Program-made: the position numbers and the translations under genes
Part shown: in pieces, positions 6,480 through 13,129 of the stretch
Numbering within the stretch: the first letter of the stretch is position 1
Layout: every line of letters starts with the position of its first letter
From: a virus
Reading direction: 5' to 3' (one strand)
IMG/VR virus record: IMGVR_UViG_3300022725_000151
Coordinates: 1 to 45,167 of that record
Length of the DNA stretch: 45,167 bases
The notes under the pieces: generated by a model
Told to the model about the DNA's origin: nothing
Database searches by the model: none
The model's input: only the letters and a program-made list of their open reading frames with translations

Positions 6480-7187
6480 ATGAAAAACATCGTAGTGCAA
6501 ACCCAAAATGTGGCGCGGCTGATTGCCGCCCATGCCGCCCTCAAGGAATCGGGCTATCAATTGCCGAAGATAGGGCTGGTGCATGGCCTGGCGGGGGCGG
6601 GAAAAACGACCGCGATCGCCCATCTGAGCCAGACCGAAGGCGGGTGCTTTGTGCGGGCCACCGCCGTGTGGACCCCCAAGGCCATGCTGCAAGCCATTTT
6701 GCGGGAACTAGAACGTGAAGATATTGCTGGCAACAACCAGACCAAGCTGGATGAAGTCATCAAGCGCCTGGCGATCATGAACCAACCGCTATTTGTGGAC
6801 GAGGCTGATTACCTATTTCAGCGACCCGCCACGCTGGACATCTTGCGCGACATCCACGACCAGGCTGGGGTGCCCCTATTTCTAATCGGGATGGAGCGCA
6901 TTAGCCGTAAGGTCAACAGTCGCGAGCTGGTAGCTAGCCGAGTGGCTCAAGAGATCAAGTTCAGCCCGTTGGATCTGGCTGATACGCGGTTGGTGGCTGA
7001 TACCCTTTGCGACCTGGAGCTCTCCGACGATCTGTTGGCGGACCTGCATCAACGGGCGCAGGGCAGCATTCGTCGGATCACAGTGGGGCTCTCAGTCATT
7101 GAAGGCTTTGGCCGCCAGATGGGCCTACACAGCATTGACCTGGAAGCTTGGAAATCGGCTGGCCGTCCCTACTTCCTAGAGCGCTAG
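6480..7187 (+). CDS. MuB-like AAA+ target-selection ATPase
   Basis: 235 residues from ATG 6480; a longer frame from 6435 overlaps the hairpin region. Walker A is GLAGAGKT (36-43), Walker B LFVDEAD (104-110), and a sensor-type segment LFLIGMERIS follows. This is the ExeA/TniB-related AAA_22 class. In Mu, B polymerises on DNA, picks the target and stimulates A. Unlike Mu B, no separate N-terminal HTH is seen, so it is shorter than Mu B (312 residues). The gene lies directly after the transposase, as in Mu. Confidence 0.92.
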   Translation: MKNIVVQTQNVARLIAAHAALKESGYQLPKIGLVHGLAGAGKTTAIAHLSQTEGGCFVRATAVWTPKAMLQAILRELEREDIAGNNQTKLDEVIKRLAIMNQPLFVDEADYLFQRPATLDILRDIHDQAGVPLFLIGMERISRKVNSRELVASRVAQEIKFSPLDLADTRLVADTLCDLELSDDLLADLHQRAQGSIRRITVGLSVIEGFGRQMGLHSIDLEAWKSAGRPYFLER

Positions 7188-7229
7188 ACCTTTCCCCGAA
7201 TCATCGAACACCTTACCCCCAGATGACCG

Positions 7230-7841
7230 ATGACAACTTACCGAAAGATACGAACTCAAAGAAAAACGGCAGAAGCCAAACTGTTGATTTGGTCCACCAT
7301 TCGCAGACTCAAAGACTTCCGCATTCCGCCGTTGGCGGAACGGCTAGAACTGCCAGACCGCACTGTATACGACTACATCAATTACTTAGAGCGCATCCAA
7401 TATGTGCGGCAACTGGATGAATACGATCGCCGAGGGCAACGGGGCAACTCTGCCACCTATCGCCTGGAATACGACACGGGCATGTATCCCCCTTATGAAA
7501 GTAAGGGCCAGTTGATCGATCCGAATTTGCGGCCTGAGTTACGGGCTAAGCGCGAGAAGTTGTGGCAGGCCATTCGCTTGTTGCGTAGTTGCGACTCTGC
7601 ACAATTGGCCTCGGTGACCGACCAAAACCAGGGAGCGATATCCCGGTATCTCAAGTTTCTCGCTGACCACGAATATCTCAGGGTGTCGAGTCCCAACGCT
7701 AGCGGCAAGGCCGGTAGCTGGATTACCTACTTCCTGATCAACGATACCGGGCCGCTGGCTCCGATGCGTCGGCGCGATGGTTCCCTGTATGACCCGAACG
7801 AAGACCTCAAAGAAATTAAGGAGAGAGCACTATGCCGTTGA
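7230..7841 (+). CDS. Two-domain winged-helix DNA-binding protein
   Basis: 203 residues. Two winged-helix segments are visible: residues 15-60 (TIRRLKDFRIPPLAERLELPDRTVYDYINYLE) and 105-150 (IRLLRSCDSAQLASVTDQNQGAISRYLKFLADHEYLRV). Each is followed by a polar wing, consistent with an early regulator or replication accessory. It is the first gene after MuB, and its end overlaps the next gene by 10 bases. Specific function not recognised. Confidence 0.75.
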   Translation: MTTYRKIRTQRKTAEAKLLIWSTIRRLKDFRIPPLAERLELPDRTVYDYINYLERIQYVRQLDEYDRRGQRGNSATYRLEYDTGMYPPYESKGQLIDPNLRPELRAKREKLWQAIRLLRSCDSAQLASVTDQNQGAISRYLKFLADHEYLRVSSPNASGKAGSWITYFLINDTGPLAPMRRRDGSLYDPNEDLKEIKERALCR

Positions 7842-8323
7842 TCACAAGACAACCCAAATTTCTCAATAGTGAACTGGTGCTGGGCCAGCTAAAAAGCCCT
7901 GGCGAGATTGCTGCATTGATCCGGTATTGGGATACCGAATGGAGCAATTTGCGGGCAGCTTTGGCCGGCACTCAGGGGGCAGAGCGGCAGGCTTTGCTGC
8001 GATCAGCCGACATGGCGGCAACTATCGCCTTTCGGCTGGAAGACGTATTAAAGGATCGGAAACGGCACAACCCCAATCGATTGCGGGGATTGCTGAAAAC
8101 GGCGATTCGCGAACGGTTTGCCGATGGCGAGGTAGCTCTGCTGCCAGCAGCGGCGCAGGCAATGCGGCTGCTGGCAGCAGAGCTACAGTCTGGAGCAACA
8201 AGACAGATGTTGGCAGCTGAGCTGGAGGTTTCGCCCTCTTATTTCAGCTCAGTCGTGAATTTCAAGTTGCCATTTAGCGACAAGTTTGCGCAGAAGGTGA
8301 TCGATACCTACGGCGCTGAGTAG
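7832..8323 (+). CDS. Early protein with C-terminal HTH, unknown
   Basis: 163 residues, starting inside the previous gene with GGAGAG upstream. The N-terminal two-thirds is helical and basic (LKDRKRHNPNRLRGLLKTAIRERF). The last 45 residues read as a helix-turn-helix, RQMLAAELEVSPSYFSSVVNFK. Probably a DNA-binding partner of the preceding winged-helix protein. No family recognised. Confidence 0.72.
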   Translation: MPLITRQPKFLNSELVLGQLKSPGEIAALIRYWDTEWSNLRAALAGTQGAERQALLRSADMAATIAFRLEDVLKDRKRHNPNRLRGLLKTAIRERFADGEVALLPAAAQAMRLLAAELQSGATRQMLAAELEVSPSYFSSVVNFKLPFSDKFAQKVIDTYGAE

Positions 8324-8329
8324 AGAAAA

Positions 8330-8402
8330 GCCACGTCGCGGCAACGACGTGGCGGCTTGACCATCGCGGGGGCGAGAGTCCCCGCCCCTAAGGAGTTTCA
8401 CG
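8330..8402 (+). ncRNA. Hairpin-plus-leader element, copy 1
   Basis: GCCACGTCG (8330-8338), loop CGGCAA, CGACGTGGC (8345-8353) is a perfect 9-bp stem. A second palindrome GCGGGG...CCCCGC (8366-8385) follows, then GGAGTTTCACG (8392-8402) directly before the ATG. Two other leaders in the window (10784, 12356) share the CGGCAA loop and the GGAGTTTCACG sequence but have different stems. Confidence 0.65.
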
Positions 8403-8870
8403 ATGGACACATTAACGATATCGGGGATTGACCCCACAATCCAAAAGATAGGAAGAATCTACGATCGCCCCTCTCGCGGGAGCGGCGATGCGTTCCTCAC
8501 GACGGAACGTCCCAAAAATTGGGCTCTGGCGAAATGGACGCCTTTTGGCTGGGCCAATGTGGCGCGGTTTGGCACATTCGCTGAGGCCGAGCGGCATCGG
8601 CGAGTGCTGGAACGGGTGAGTGGAGTGGAGTGCGTGATTAGTCACGTTGAGGATGGGGCTCAGCTCCGCAGTTATGAGGTGCTGATCAATCGGATGCGGT
8701 TGGCGGGCCGGAGGCCCAACACACAATCGCCCACTGCCCAAGAGGCGGCGATCACGTCGGTGATTTGTGATGCCCACCTGTGGGCGGCGCGGCGGGGTCA
8801 TGCGATTAGCGGACGGCTACACCAGGGGCTCTTGTGTATGGGCTTTGCGCCTGCGCTGGAGGTGGAATGA
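8403..8870 (+). CDS. Early protein, unknown
   Basis: 155 residues directly after a GGAG leader. The N-terminal half holds SRGSGDAFLTTERPKNW and ALAKWTPFGWANVARF, an aromatic-rich segment; a helical region with AEAERHRRVLERV follows. Around residues 100-106, AGRRPNTQ derives from a small GGGCC-GGA-GGCCC palindrome (8705-8717). The stop overlaps the next start. No family recognised. Confidence 0.7.
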   Translation: MDTLTISGIDPTIQKIGRIYDRPSRGSGDAFLTTERPKNWALAKWTPFGWANVARFGTFAEAERHRRVLERVSGVECVISHVEDGAQLRSYEVLINRMRLAGRRPNTQSPTAQEAAITSVICDAHLWAARRGHAISGRLHQGLLCMGFAPALEVE

Positions 8871-9142
8871 TGCCAAAGCTAACGGTTGACCAACGACTGC
8901 AAGGCATTGAAGGTTTGACTTTTAAGCGACTGAACAGCACGTTACTGAGCTTGCATGATACCGAAGGCGCGCTGGCTTTCTTGCGGCGATTTGAGGGGCG
9001 TTGGTATCTGGCTTTGCTGGAGTCGAGAGAATACCCGCCTGAACCGATGCCGCCGTTGTCGCGGGACTTTGCCTGGACGGAGGACGAAGAGGCGGCGCTG
9101 AAGCGTCTACTGACGAAAGTGCTGGGTGAGGAGGTGCGCTGA
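8870..9142 (+). CDS. Small early protein, unknown
   Basis: 90 residues. ATG 8870 has GGAGG seven bases upstream; the ATG three bases earlier is equally in frame. The protein has a Trp/Arg-rich middle (LRRFEGRWYLALLESREYPP) and an acidic helical end. It overlaps both neighbours by one to four bases, showing translational coupling in a tight early operon. No domain recognised. Confidence 0.68.
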   Translation: MPKLTVDQRLQGIEGLTFKRLNSTLLSLHDTEGALAFLRRFEGRWYLALLESREYPPEPMPPLSRDFAWTEDEEAALKRLLTKVLGEEVR

Positions 9143-9405
9143 TGGGAGTTCCAGTTTTTATTGAGCGACCCTTTCCTAACCAGGAGCTGAAGCTCTGGCT
9201 GGAAGGCGAGATCGCGGCTCACGCGGGGGAGGTGGTGATGGAAGGCGAGGCCCCTGTCGATGGGGGTGACACGGTGATGGTGATGGCGGCCTTTCCTGAT
9301 GTGGCGACTGCCCTGGTCTTTGCGGCCAAGTGCGATCGCCTGGAGCTAAAGCCGGAAATCGTAACGACGTTTAGGGTGCGGAGTGAGGTGCTGTATGGCG
9401 AGTGA
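9142..9405 (+). CDS. Small acidic early protein, unknown
   Basis: 87 residues, with a start coupled to the preceding stop. Strongly acidic, beginning MGVPVFIERPFPNQELKLW and then Gly/Asp/Val-rich. The pattern of short strands and an amphipathic helix (VATALVFAAKCDRL) suggests a small alpha/beta protein. Function unknown. Confidence 0.66.
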   Translation: MGVPVFIERPFPNQELKLWLEGEIAAHAGEVVMEGEAPVDGGDTVMVMAAFPDVATALVFAAKCDRLELKPEIVTTFRVRSEVLYGE

Positions 9406-9754
9406 TGGTGGAATGTCGGGCAAGATGCCCGATCAACAAGAGTGGGTTGAGGAGTTGCGCCGGCAGTGTATGGCGACCAGCCAGCGGAAGGTGGCTGAGA
9501 AGCTGGGGATTTCGCCAGCAGCGGTAAACCAACTGCTGGCGGGAAAGTATCCGGGGGACTTGCGGGCGATGGAAGCCCGTGTGCGAGGGGTCTATTTGGC
9601 CGGGGTGGTGGATTGCCCGGTACTGGGCGAGCTGTCGTCTAAGCATTGCCTGGACTGGCAACGTAAGCCGTTTGCGGCAACGAACCCGATCAGGGTGCAG
9701 ATGTATCGGGCTTGCCGTGATGGATGTCCCAATTCGAGTTTGGGAGGTGCGTGA
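9395..9754 (+). CDS. Small HTH protein with Cys-containing tail
   Basis: 119 residues from ATG 9395, with GAGG six bases upstream. Residues 25-55 (MATSQRKVAEKLGISPAAVNQLLAGKYPG) form a Cro-type HTH. The tail holds Cys residues (VDCPVLG, KHCLDW, YRACRDGCPNS) that might bind a metal. The first residues (MSGKMPDQQE) are encoded by a CGGGC...GCCCG palindrome at 9417-9431 inserted near the gene start. Probably an early regulator; the family resembles small phage HTH proteins related to the Mu Ner neighbourhood. Confidence 0.7.
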   Translation: MASDGGMSGKMPDQQEWVEELRRQCMATSQRKVAEKLGISPAAVNQLLAGKYPGDLRAMEARVRGVYLAGVVDCPVLGELSSKHCLDWQRKPFAATNPIRVQMYRACRDGCPNSSLGGA

Positions 9755-10668
9755 TGGGCGGAACCAATGATGTCGTCAAGAAATTTCGGGAGCCGGGAAT
9801 CGCCGATCGCGTGATGGCCTTGTGCAAGTTGCAGGATAAGAAGCCGGAAAACCTCGCTATTGCCCTGGGCATTAACCGCATCGGTTCCTGGAAACGGCAG
9901 ATCGAACAAGAGATGGATCGGCTGATTGAGGAGTGTGATTTGCCGCTGGTGAAGACGGTGCATGGGGGACTCACAGCCGAGGGTGAGCGCAAACAGGATA
10001 CCTATGTGACGTATGGGTTGCAGCGGGCGAAACCGGAGTTATTTGCGCCTGCGGGCCAGGGGCCAGCGGTGAAGGTTTTCACGATAGATGAGTTGAAGGC
10101 GAAGGAACTGGAGGAAGAAATGGGCAGGAATCAACGGACGCCGATGCAGTTGGAGGCGGATCTGGAGCGGATTTTAGGAGAGTTGGCGGACCCAACGATC
10201 TTTCCCGACAGCAGTTTGAGCCTGGAGGGGATTAAGCGACGGGGCAAGTTTAGCGATAGCTTTTTCTATGCGCGGAATGGAGCGCGTAAGGAGAAGGCGC
10301 AGAAGGCTCTGGCGGATGAGATTATGCGGCGGAGCAAGTTGGAACGGCGTGAAGAGCCGAAAGCCGTGGCCTCGTCTACCCCGGCTGAGGCGGGTGATGA
10401 GGTTGATTTGGCGGCGACACTATTGAGCTTACAGGCTCAGATCGAGGAGCTGCGGGCGGAGAATGAGCGGCTGCGGGATGGACAGGCGGGTACGCCTGTC
10501 GCACAAGGTCAAGAGGTACTTGCGGTGGCTTCGTTGAAGGCTCGGCTGGAAAGTTTGGAGCAAGCGATCGAGTCGCTGACGATGGAGATTAAGGCTGCCG
10601 AAGGAGAGCGCGATCGCCTAACGCAAAAGCGAGATGCGATTCAGGAAGTGATTGAGCTTTTGCGTTAG
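9754..10668 (+). CDS. Coiled-coil early protein with HTH-like start
   Basis: 304 residues; ATG 9754 overlaps the previous stop (ATGA) and follows GGGAGG. Residues 10-60 hold a possible helix-turn-helix (PENLAIALGINRIGSWKRQIEQEM). The middle is charged. From about residue 215 onward there are long heptad-like helices (LSLQAQIEELRAENERLR, LEQAIESLTMEIKAAE). A palindrome (10481-10500) encodes DGQAGTPV between the coils. Possibly a host-factor or nucleoprotein role as for phage early proteins; no family recognised. Confidence 0.68.
   Translation: MGGTNDVVKKFREPGIADRVMALCKLQDKKPENLAIALGINRIGSWKRQIEQEMDRLIEECDLPLVKTVHGGLTAEGERKQDTYVTYGLQRAKPELFAPAGQGPAVKVFTIDELKAKELEEEMGRNQRTPMQLEADLERILGELADPTIFPDSSLSLEGIKRRGKFSDSFFYARNGARKEKAQKALADEIMRRSKLERREEPKAVASSTPAEAGDEVDLAATLLSLQAQIEELRAENERLRDGQAGTPVAQGQEVLAVASLKARLESLEQAIESLTMEIKAAEGERDRLTQKRDAIQEVIELLR
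10481..10500 (+). repeat. Perfect palindrome inside the coiled-coil gene
   Basis: GACAGGCG, GGTA, CGCCTGTC is a perfect 8-bp stem. It lies in frame at the junction of two coiled-coil stretches, like other small palindromes of this window that sit in linkers. Confidence 0.7.
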
Positions 10669-10678
10669 GCGGTTGGCA

Positions 10679-10709
10679 GACCTCGGAGGTTTTTAAAACC
10701 TCCGAGGTC
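10679..10709 (+). repeat. 31-bp perfect palindromic repeat
   Basis: Two 15-base arms, GACCTCGGAGGTTTT and its complement, surround a single T. The palindrome starts 11 bases after the preceding stop. It may serve as a terminator; palindromes of this form are frequent repeats in cyanobacterial genomes (general knowledge). Confidence 0.8.
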
Positions 10710-10718
10710 CGAAGAGAC

Positions 10719-10782
10719 GGGGCTACTGGGGACATGCATAGGGCCGTCAGGCAACCGTCCCGTTCGACTCGGGATAGCCCCC
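10719..10782 (+). ncRNA. tRNA-like fold (acceptor stem plus T arm)
   Basis: GGGGCTA (10719-10725) pairs perfectly over 7 bp with TAGCCCC (10775-10781). The 3' strand directly follows a 5-bp T arm: TCCCG, loop TTCGACT, CGGGA (10758-10774). The loop satisfies the tRNA rules TTCRANY and G53-C61. The 32 bases between have no D arm or anticodon arm that I can fold, so this is not a decoding tRNA. It may be a decayed tRNA, a tRNA mimic or a processed leader. CCA is not encoded. Confidence 0.5.
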
Positions 10783-10783
10783 T

Positions 10784-10840
10784 TCCCAGCGGCAACTGGG
10801 ATTGTCCGGTTACGAGAACAAATTCAAATGGAGTTTCACG
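10784..10840 (+). ncRNA. Hairpin-plus-leader element, copy 2
   Basis: TCCCAG (10784-10789), loop CGGCAA, CTGGGA (10796-10801), then GGAGTTTCACG at 10830-10840, four bases before ATG 10845. It shares loop and leader with the elements at 8330 and 12356, while the stem sequence differs. Confidence 0.62.
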
Positions 10841-10844
10841 AACG

Positions 10845-11042
10845 ATGGCTGTTAAAACACACAATCCTTTGGCGGCTTTGGATAGCAAGCGTTTGCGCAG
10901 GATGGTGAAGGGCCTGGTCATCAGCCTGGGCTACTTGCAGCACTGGCTGGATAAGGGCGGCGATAACGCCTTCATTTCGACGGCTGCGAGCAGCTTGGAT
11001 ATCGCGATCGATGCGCTGAATGACTATCTGGACCAAGCCTGA
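10845..11042 (+). CDS. Small helical early protein, unknown
   Basis: 65 residues from ATG 10845, preceded by the GGAGTTTCACG leader. Basic start (HNPLAALDSKRLRRMVKGL), then two helices ending in IAIDALNDYLDQA. No domain recognised. The stop overlaps the next ATG (TGATGA). Confidence 0.66.
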   Translation: MAVKTHNPLAALDSKRLRRMVKGLVISLGYLQHWLDKGGDNAFISTAASSLDIAIDALNDYLDQA

Positions 11043-11302
11043 TGAAGCGACTGATCTACGGGGTGTGTCTGCTATCGACGCTGGCTCTGGTGGGCTGTAA
11101 CGACGATGGCGACCTGGCCCCGGCTGTAATGAACCAAATTTTGGAGACGACTCATGACCAATCAATTCTTGCCCCCACCTCCGGCCTGGGCAAAGCGACA
11201 GGCCCAACCAACCTGGCCTTACTACGATGGCTTTCCCCGGCAGTATCGGGTGAATCAGGAGACGGGGAAGTTTATGCGAGGCACCGAGGATCTCGGGGCT
11301 GA
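11042..11302 (+). CDS. Predicted lipoprotein, overlapping the next gene
   Basis: The first 19 residues form a lipoprotein signal (MKRLIYGVCLL, lipobox LVGC at about 16-19) followed by NDDGD. An Asp at +2 or +3 is compatible with inner-membrane retention by E. coli rules. The frame stays open to 11302, overlapping the next gene by 149 bases, and the distal part looks like non-coding reading. The original gene was probably only about 40 residues and lost its stop, or shifts frame near 11130. A small phage lipoprotein would suit superinfection exclusion, as known for other phages, but this is inference. Confidence 0.55.
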   Translation: MKRLIYGVCLLSTLALVGCNDDGDLAPAVMNQILETTHDQSILAPTSGLGKATGPTNLALLRWLSPAVSGESGDGEVYARHRGSRG

Positions 11303-11723
11303 ACTGGAGCTGATCATCTTTGATTTTCATTGGGCAGCGGGCGCAATGGGCAAAGGCGTCGAGCGTTGGGGCTTTGGCCTGCAAGTGTGGCTGGATGTGG
11401 GCTTTGTCGATGCCGATGGCTTCGCCTCGATCTGCTCACTGAAGAAGGACTCGGCAACAAATTTGCATGTGCGGTTGCAGCAGATTTACAAGGCGGGGGC
11501 AGCTCCGCATTGTTACCGCATTCGCCTGTCGCTGGAGCCAGTGGAGGCGGAAGACGGTATCTACTACGTGGCCCAGGTCGCCGACGTGCAGCTCGTCACC
11601 GAGGCCCAATGGAATGCGGTTAAGCAGTTTTGCGATTCGGGGCGGTTCCAATTCTTGCTGATGGGCGAGACGACGAAAGGGCCGCACGACGAGTTGCCCC
11701 AGTTTGACGGATCGGTTTATTGA
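11154..11723 (+). CDS. Early protein, unknown
   Basis: 189 residues, with TTGGAG just upstream of ATG 11154. The N-terminus is Pro/Trp-rich (PPPPAWAKRQAQPTWPYYDGFPRQYRV). An alpha/beta region follows with FDFHWAAGAMGKGVERWGFG and EDGIYYVAQVADVQLV. The steady use of strands suggests a single-strand-binding or OB-like fold, not proven. Codon use is typical of its neighbours, so this frame rather than the overlapping lipoprotein frame is the coding one here. Confidence 0.72.
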   Translation: MTNQFLPPPPAWAKRQAQPTWPYYDGFPRQYRVNQETGKFMRGTEDLGAELELIIFDFHWAAGAMGKGVERWGFGLQVWLDVGFVDADGFASICSLKKDSATNLHVRLQQIYKAGAAPHCYRIRLSLEPVEAEDGIYYVAQVADVQLVTEAQWNAVKQFCDSGRFQFLLMGETTKGPHDELPQFDGSVY

Positions 11724-11734
11724 CCACACCACCA

Positions 11735-11754
11735 GGGCGCACGGCTGTGCGCCC
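11735..11754 (+). repeat. GGGCGCAC palindromic repeat
   Basis: GGGCGCAC, GGCT, GTGCGCCC, a perfect 8-bp stem between two genes. A near-identical copy (GGGCGCAC, GGCG, GTGCGCCC) lies at 31066-31085 after the major capsid gene. Confidence 0.75.
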
Positions 11755-11762
11755 CTACGACT

Positions 11763-12275
11763 ATGCCCCTCACTGCACAGGCGGTTAAAGACGAATTAAA
11801 GAAACGGGTGGGGTCGCGCTTTGCGATTCAGGCCCCAGAGCTGGCGGCGCAGATTCTCAAGCGGATACCCACCGAGGCGGATACGCGGAATGTGCGGCGA
11901 TTGGTGAAGCAGTTGCGGTTGGCGGGTGAGCCCATTTGCTCGCACAGCAATCGCGGCTACTGGTGGGCCGCCAACCCGGAAGAGTTGGAGGCGGCCTGTG
12001 AGTTTTTGCGGGGTAAGGCGATGAGCAGCCTGAAGCAGATCAGCCACTTGCGGCGATTTGTGAAGCCGACGCTGGCGGGGCAGTTGCCTTTGCTCAATCA
12101 GCCGACTGATGAGCCTGAGGCCAGCGTGACCGAGCTGCCGGGGAATTTGTTGGCGCTGCTGGATGATTACTGCTCAGCCAAAGGGCTCAGCCGCGATGAG
12201 GTGATCGCCGCGTCGTTGGCGCGTTACCTGACTGAGCAGGGCATGAAAGCGGCGCAACGGTTTGCGGGGCGTTGA
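11763..12275 (+). CDS. Winged-helix protein with C-terminal dimerisation-like helices
   Basis: 170 residues. Residues 5-75 read as a winged helix (TAQAVKDELKKRVGSRF...TRNVRRLVKQLRLAGEPICSHSNRGYWW), where YWW is the typical wing strand. A polar linker follows, then residues 125-165 (LLALLDDYCSAKGLSRDEVIAASLARYLTEQG) of ribbon-helix-helix appearance. Probably a DNA-binding regulator or replication factor of the early region. Confidence 0.7.
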   Translation: MPLTAQAVKDELKKRVGSRFAIQAPELAAQILKRIPTEADTRNVRRLVKQLRLAGEPICSHSNRGYWWAANPEELEAACEFLRGKAMSSLKQISHLRRFVKPTLAGQLPLLNQPTDEPEASVTELPGNLLALLDDYCSAKGLSRDEVIAASLARYLTEQGMKAAQRFAGR

Positions 12276-12276
12276 T

Positions 12277-12462
12277 ATGTGGGGTCATCTGCGCTGGATC
12301 AATGTGGTCGTTTGGACTGTGGCGATCTGGCTGAATATCGGTTTGCTGCATTTTTGGGCACAGCGGCAACTGTGCCCGCCAGCGGGCGAAAGGCCCAATC
12401 AACTATCGGGCGAGACGCCCAATCAACAAGAGGAGTTTCACGATTATGGCAACGAAGACTAA
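12277..12462 (+). CDS. Small single-pass membrane protein with repeat-derived tail
   Basis: 61 residues. One transmembrane helix (about 7-27: NVVVWTVAIWLNIGLLHFW). The tail after residue 30 is encoded by two tandem palindromic repeats and reads PPAGERPNQLSGETPNQQEE. The original protein may have ended soon after the helix. ATG 12277 follows the preceding stop by one base. The hairpin of RNA element copy 3 lies inside its coding region. Confidence 0.55.
   Translation: MWGHLRWINVVVWTVAIWLNIGLLHFWAQRQLCPPAGERPNQLSGETPNQQEEFHDYGNED
12356..12442 (+). ncRNA. Hairpin-plus-leader element, copy 3
   Basis: GGGCACAG (12356-12363), loop CGGCAA, CTGTGCCC (12370-12377) is a perfect 8-bp stem. Two GGGC...GCCC palindromes follow (about 12384-12396 and 12407-12420), then GGAGTTTCACG (12432-12442) before ATG 12446. 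Same loop and leader as the copies at 8330 and 10784. Confidence 0.65.
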
Positions 12463-12706
12463 GACGAAACCCATGACGCTGCTGGAACAGTATCTACTGC
12501 TCTGTCTGGCGGTGGCGGTGAAAATTATGGCTCAGCAGACGGGGCGATCGTTTGCGGTCTGCACTCAAATGATCATGGGCCAGGGGGCGATCGCGTTTAA
12601 GGAGTCGATGCGGAGTAAGCGCCATGTGACTGATCCAATCCTTGCGGGCATTCGCCAGATCATGGGCAAGCAAGACTTTCTCTCGCAAAAAGAGGATGAC
12701 CGCTAA
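12446..12706 (+). CDS. Small early protein, unknown
   Basis: 86 residues behind the GGAGTTTCACG leader. Lys/Thr-rich start (MATKTKTKPM), a hydrophobic stretch (LLEQYLLLCLAVAVKIMAQQ) that could be a buried helix or membrane segment, then a basic end (MRSKRHVTDPILAGIRQIMGK). No family recognised. Confidence 0.66.
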   Translation: MATKTKTKPMTLLEQYLLLCLAVAVKIMAQQTGRSFAVCTQMIMGQGAIAFKESMRSKRHVTDPILAGIRQIMGKQDFLSQKEDDR

Positions 12707-12905
12707 GACCCGTTTCATTGCCTGCTGCGTGTGCGATGAAACGTTTATGGAGGCGGCCTATGTTTGCTGCTGGGACGCCTTCAGCCACGCTGGCTACTTT
12801 GCCTACCTGTTTCCTGGCTGCCCCGTCTGGGTGGAGCACGAAGTGGGCGATGAACGCTACGAATGCGCCGTTTTTCAGAATTCAGATGAGGACGAAGAAG
12901 ATTGA
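12696..12905 (+). CDS. Small Cys- and aromatic-rich protein
   Basis: 69 residues from ATG 12696, with AAAGAGG upstream, overlapping the previous gene by 11 bases. It contains a CCVC cluster near residue 9, a second CC at YVCCW and single Cys residues in GCP and YECA, so it may bind zinc. The tail is strongly acidic (NSDEDEED). Overlap with both neighbours implies coupling. Function unknown; acidic small phage proteins often inhibit host enzymes. Confidence 0.62.
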   Translation: MTAKTRFIACCVCDETFMEAAYVCCWDAFSHAGYFAYLFPGCPVWVEHEVGDERYECAVFQNSDEDEED

Positions 12906-13129
12906 AATTTATCAGCCCCAAAACCAACAAGGTTTACGATCTGCCGTTCCATGTGTCAGTCAAAATCCCGCCCGAGTTGGTTGAAGAGATCAAGGGGAAA
13001 GACGGGATACCCGTTTTACAGATAGCCGAGACCCGAGAACTCAAGTTGACGATGTTCCATGAAGTCAACTGGGGTGACGAAGAAGACAAAGATCTGGAGT
13101 GCCAAACGGGGTTTACCTATGTCAAATGA
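12902..13129 (+). CDS. Small protein with TTG start, unknown
   Basis: 75 residues, starting at TTG 12902 inside the preceding stop, with purine-rich GAGGACGAAGAAG upstream. The protein is strand-rich with alternating Lys/Glu (KFISPKTNKVYDLPFHVSVKI) and an acidic end. No domain recognised. Overlaps the methyltransferase start by 11 bases. Confidence 0.62.
   Translation: MKFISPKTNKVYDLPFHVSVKIPPELVEEIKGKDGIPVLQIAETRELKLTMFHEVNWGDEEDKDLECQTGFTYVK

Noticed and set aside
6030-6692. Leftward 220-residue open frame across the transposase end and ATPase start
   Set aside because: It spans two well supported rightward genes and the hairpin between them; no start signal.
10719-10782. Ordinary decoding tRNA gene
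   Set aside because: Only the acceptor stem and T arm fold; no D or anticodon arm can be found in the 32 bases between.
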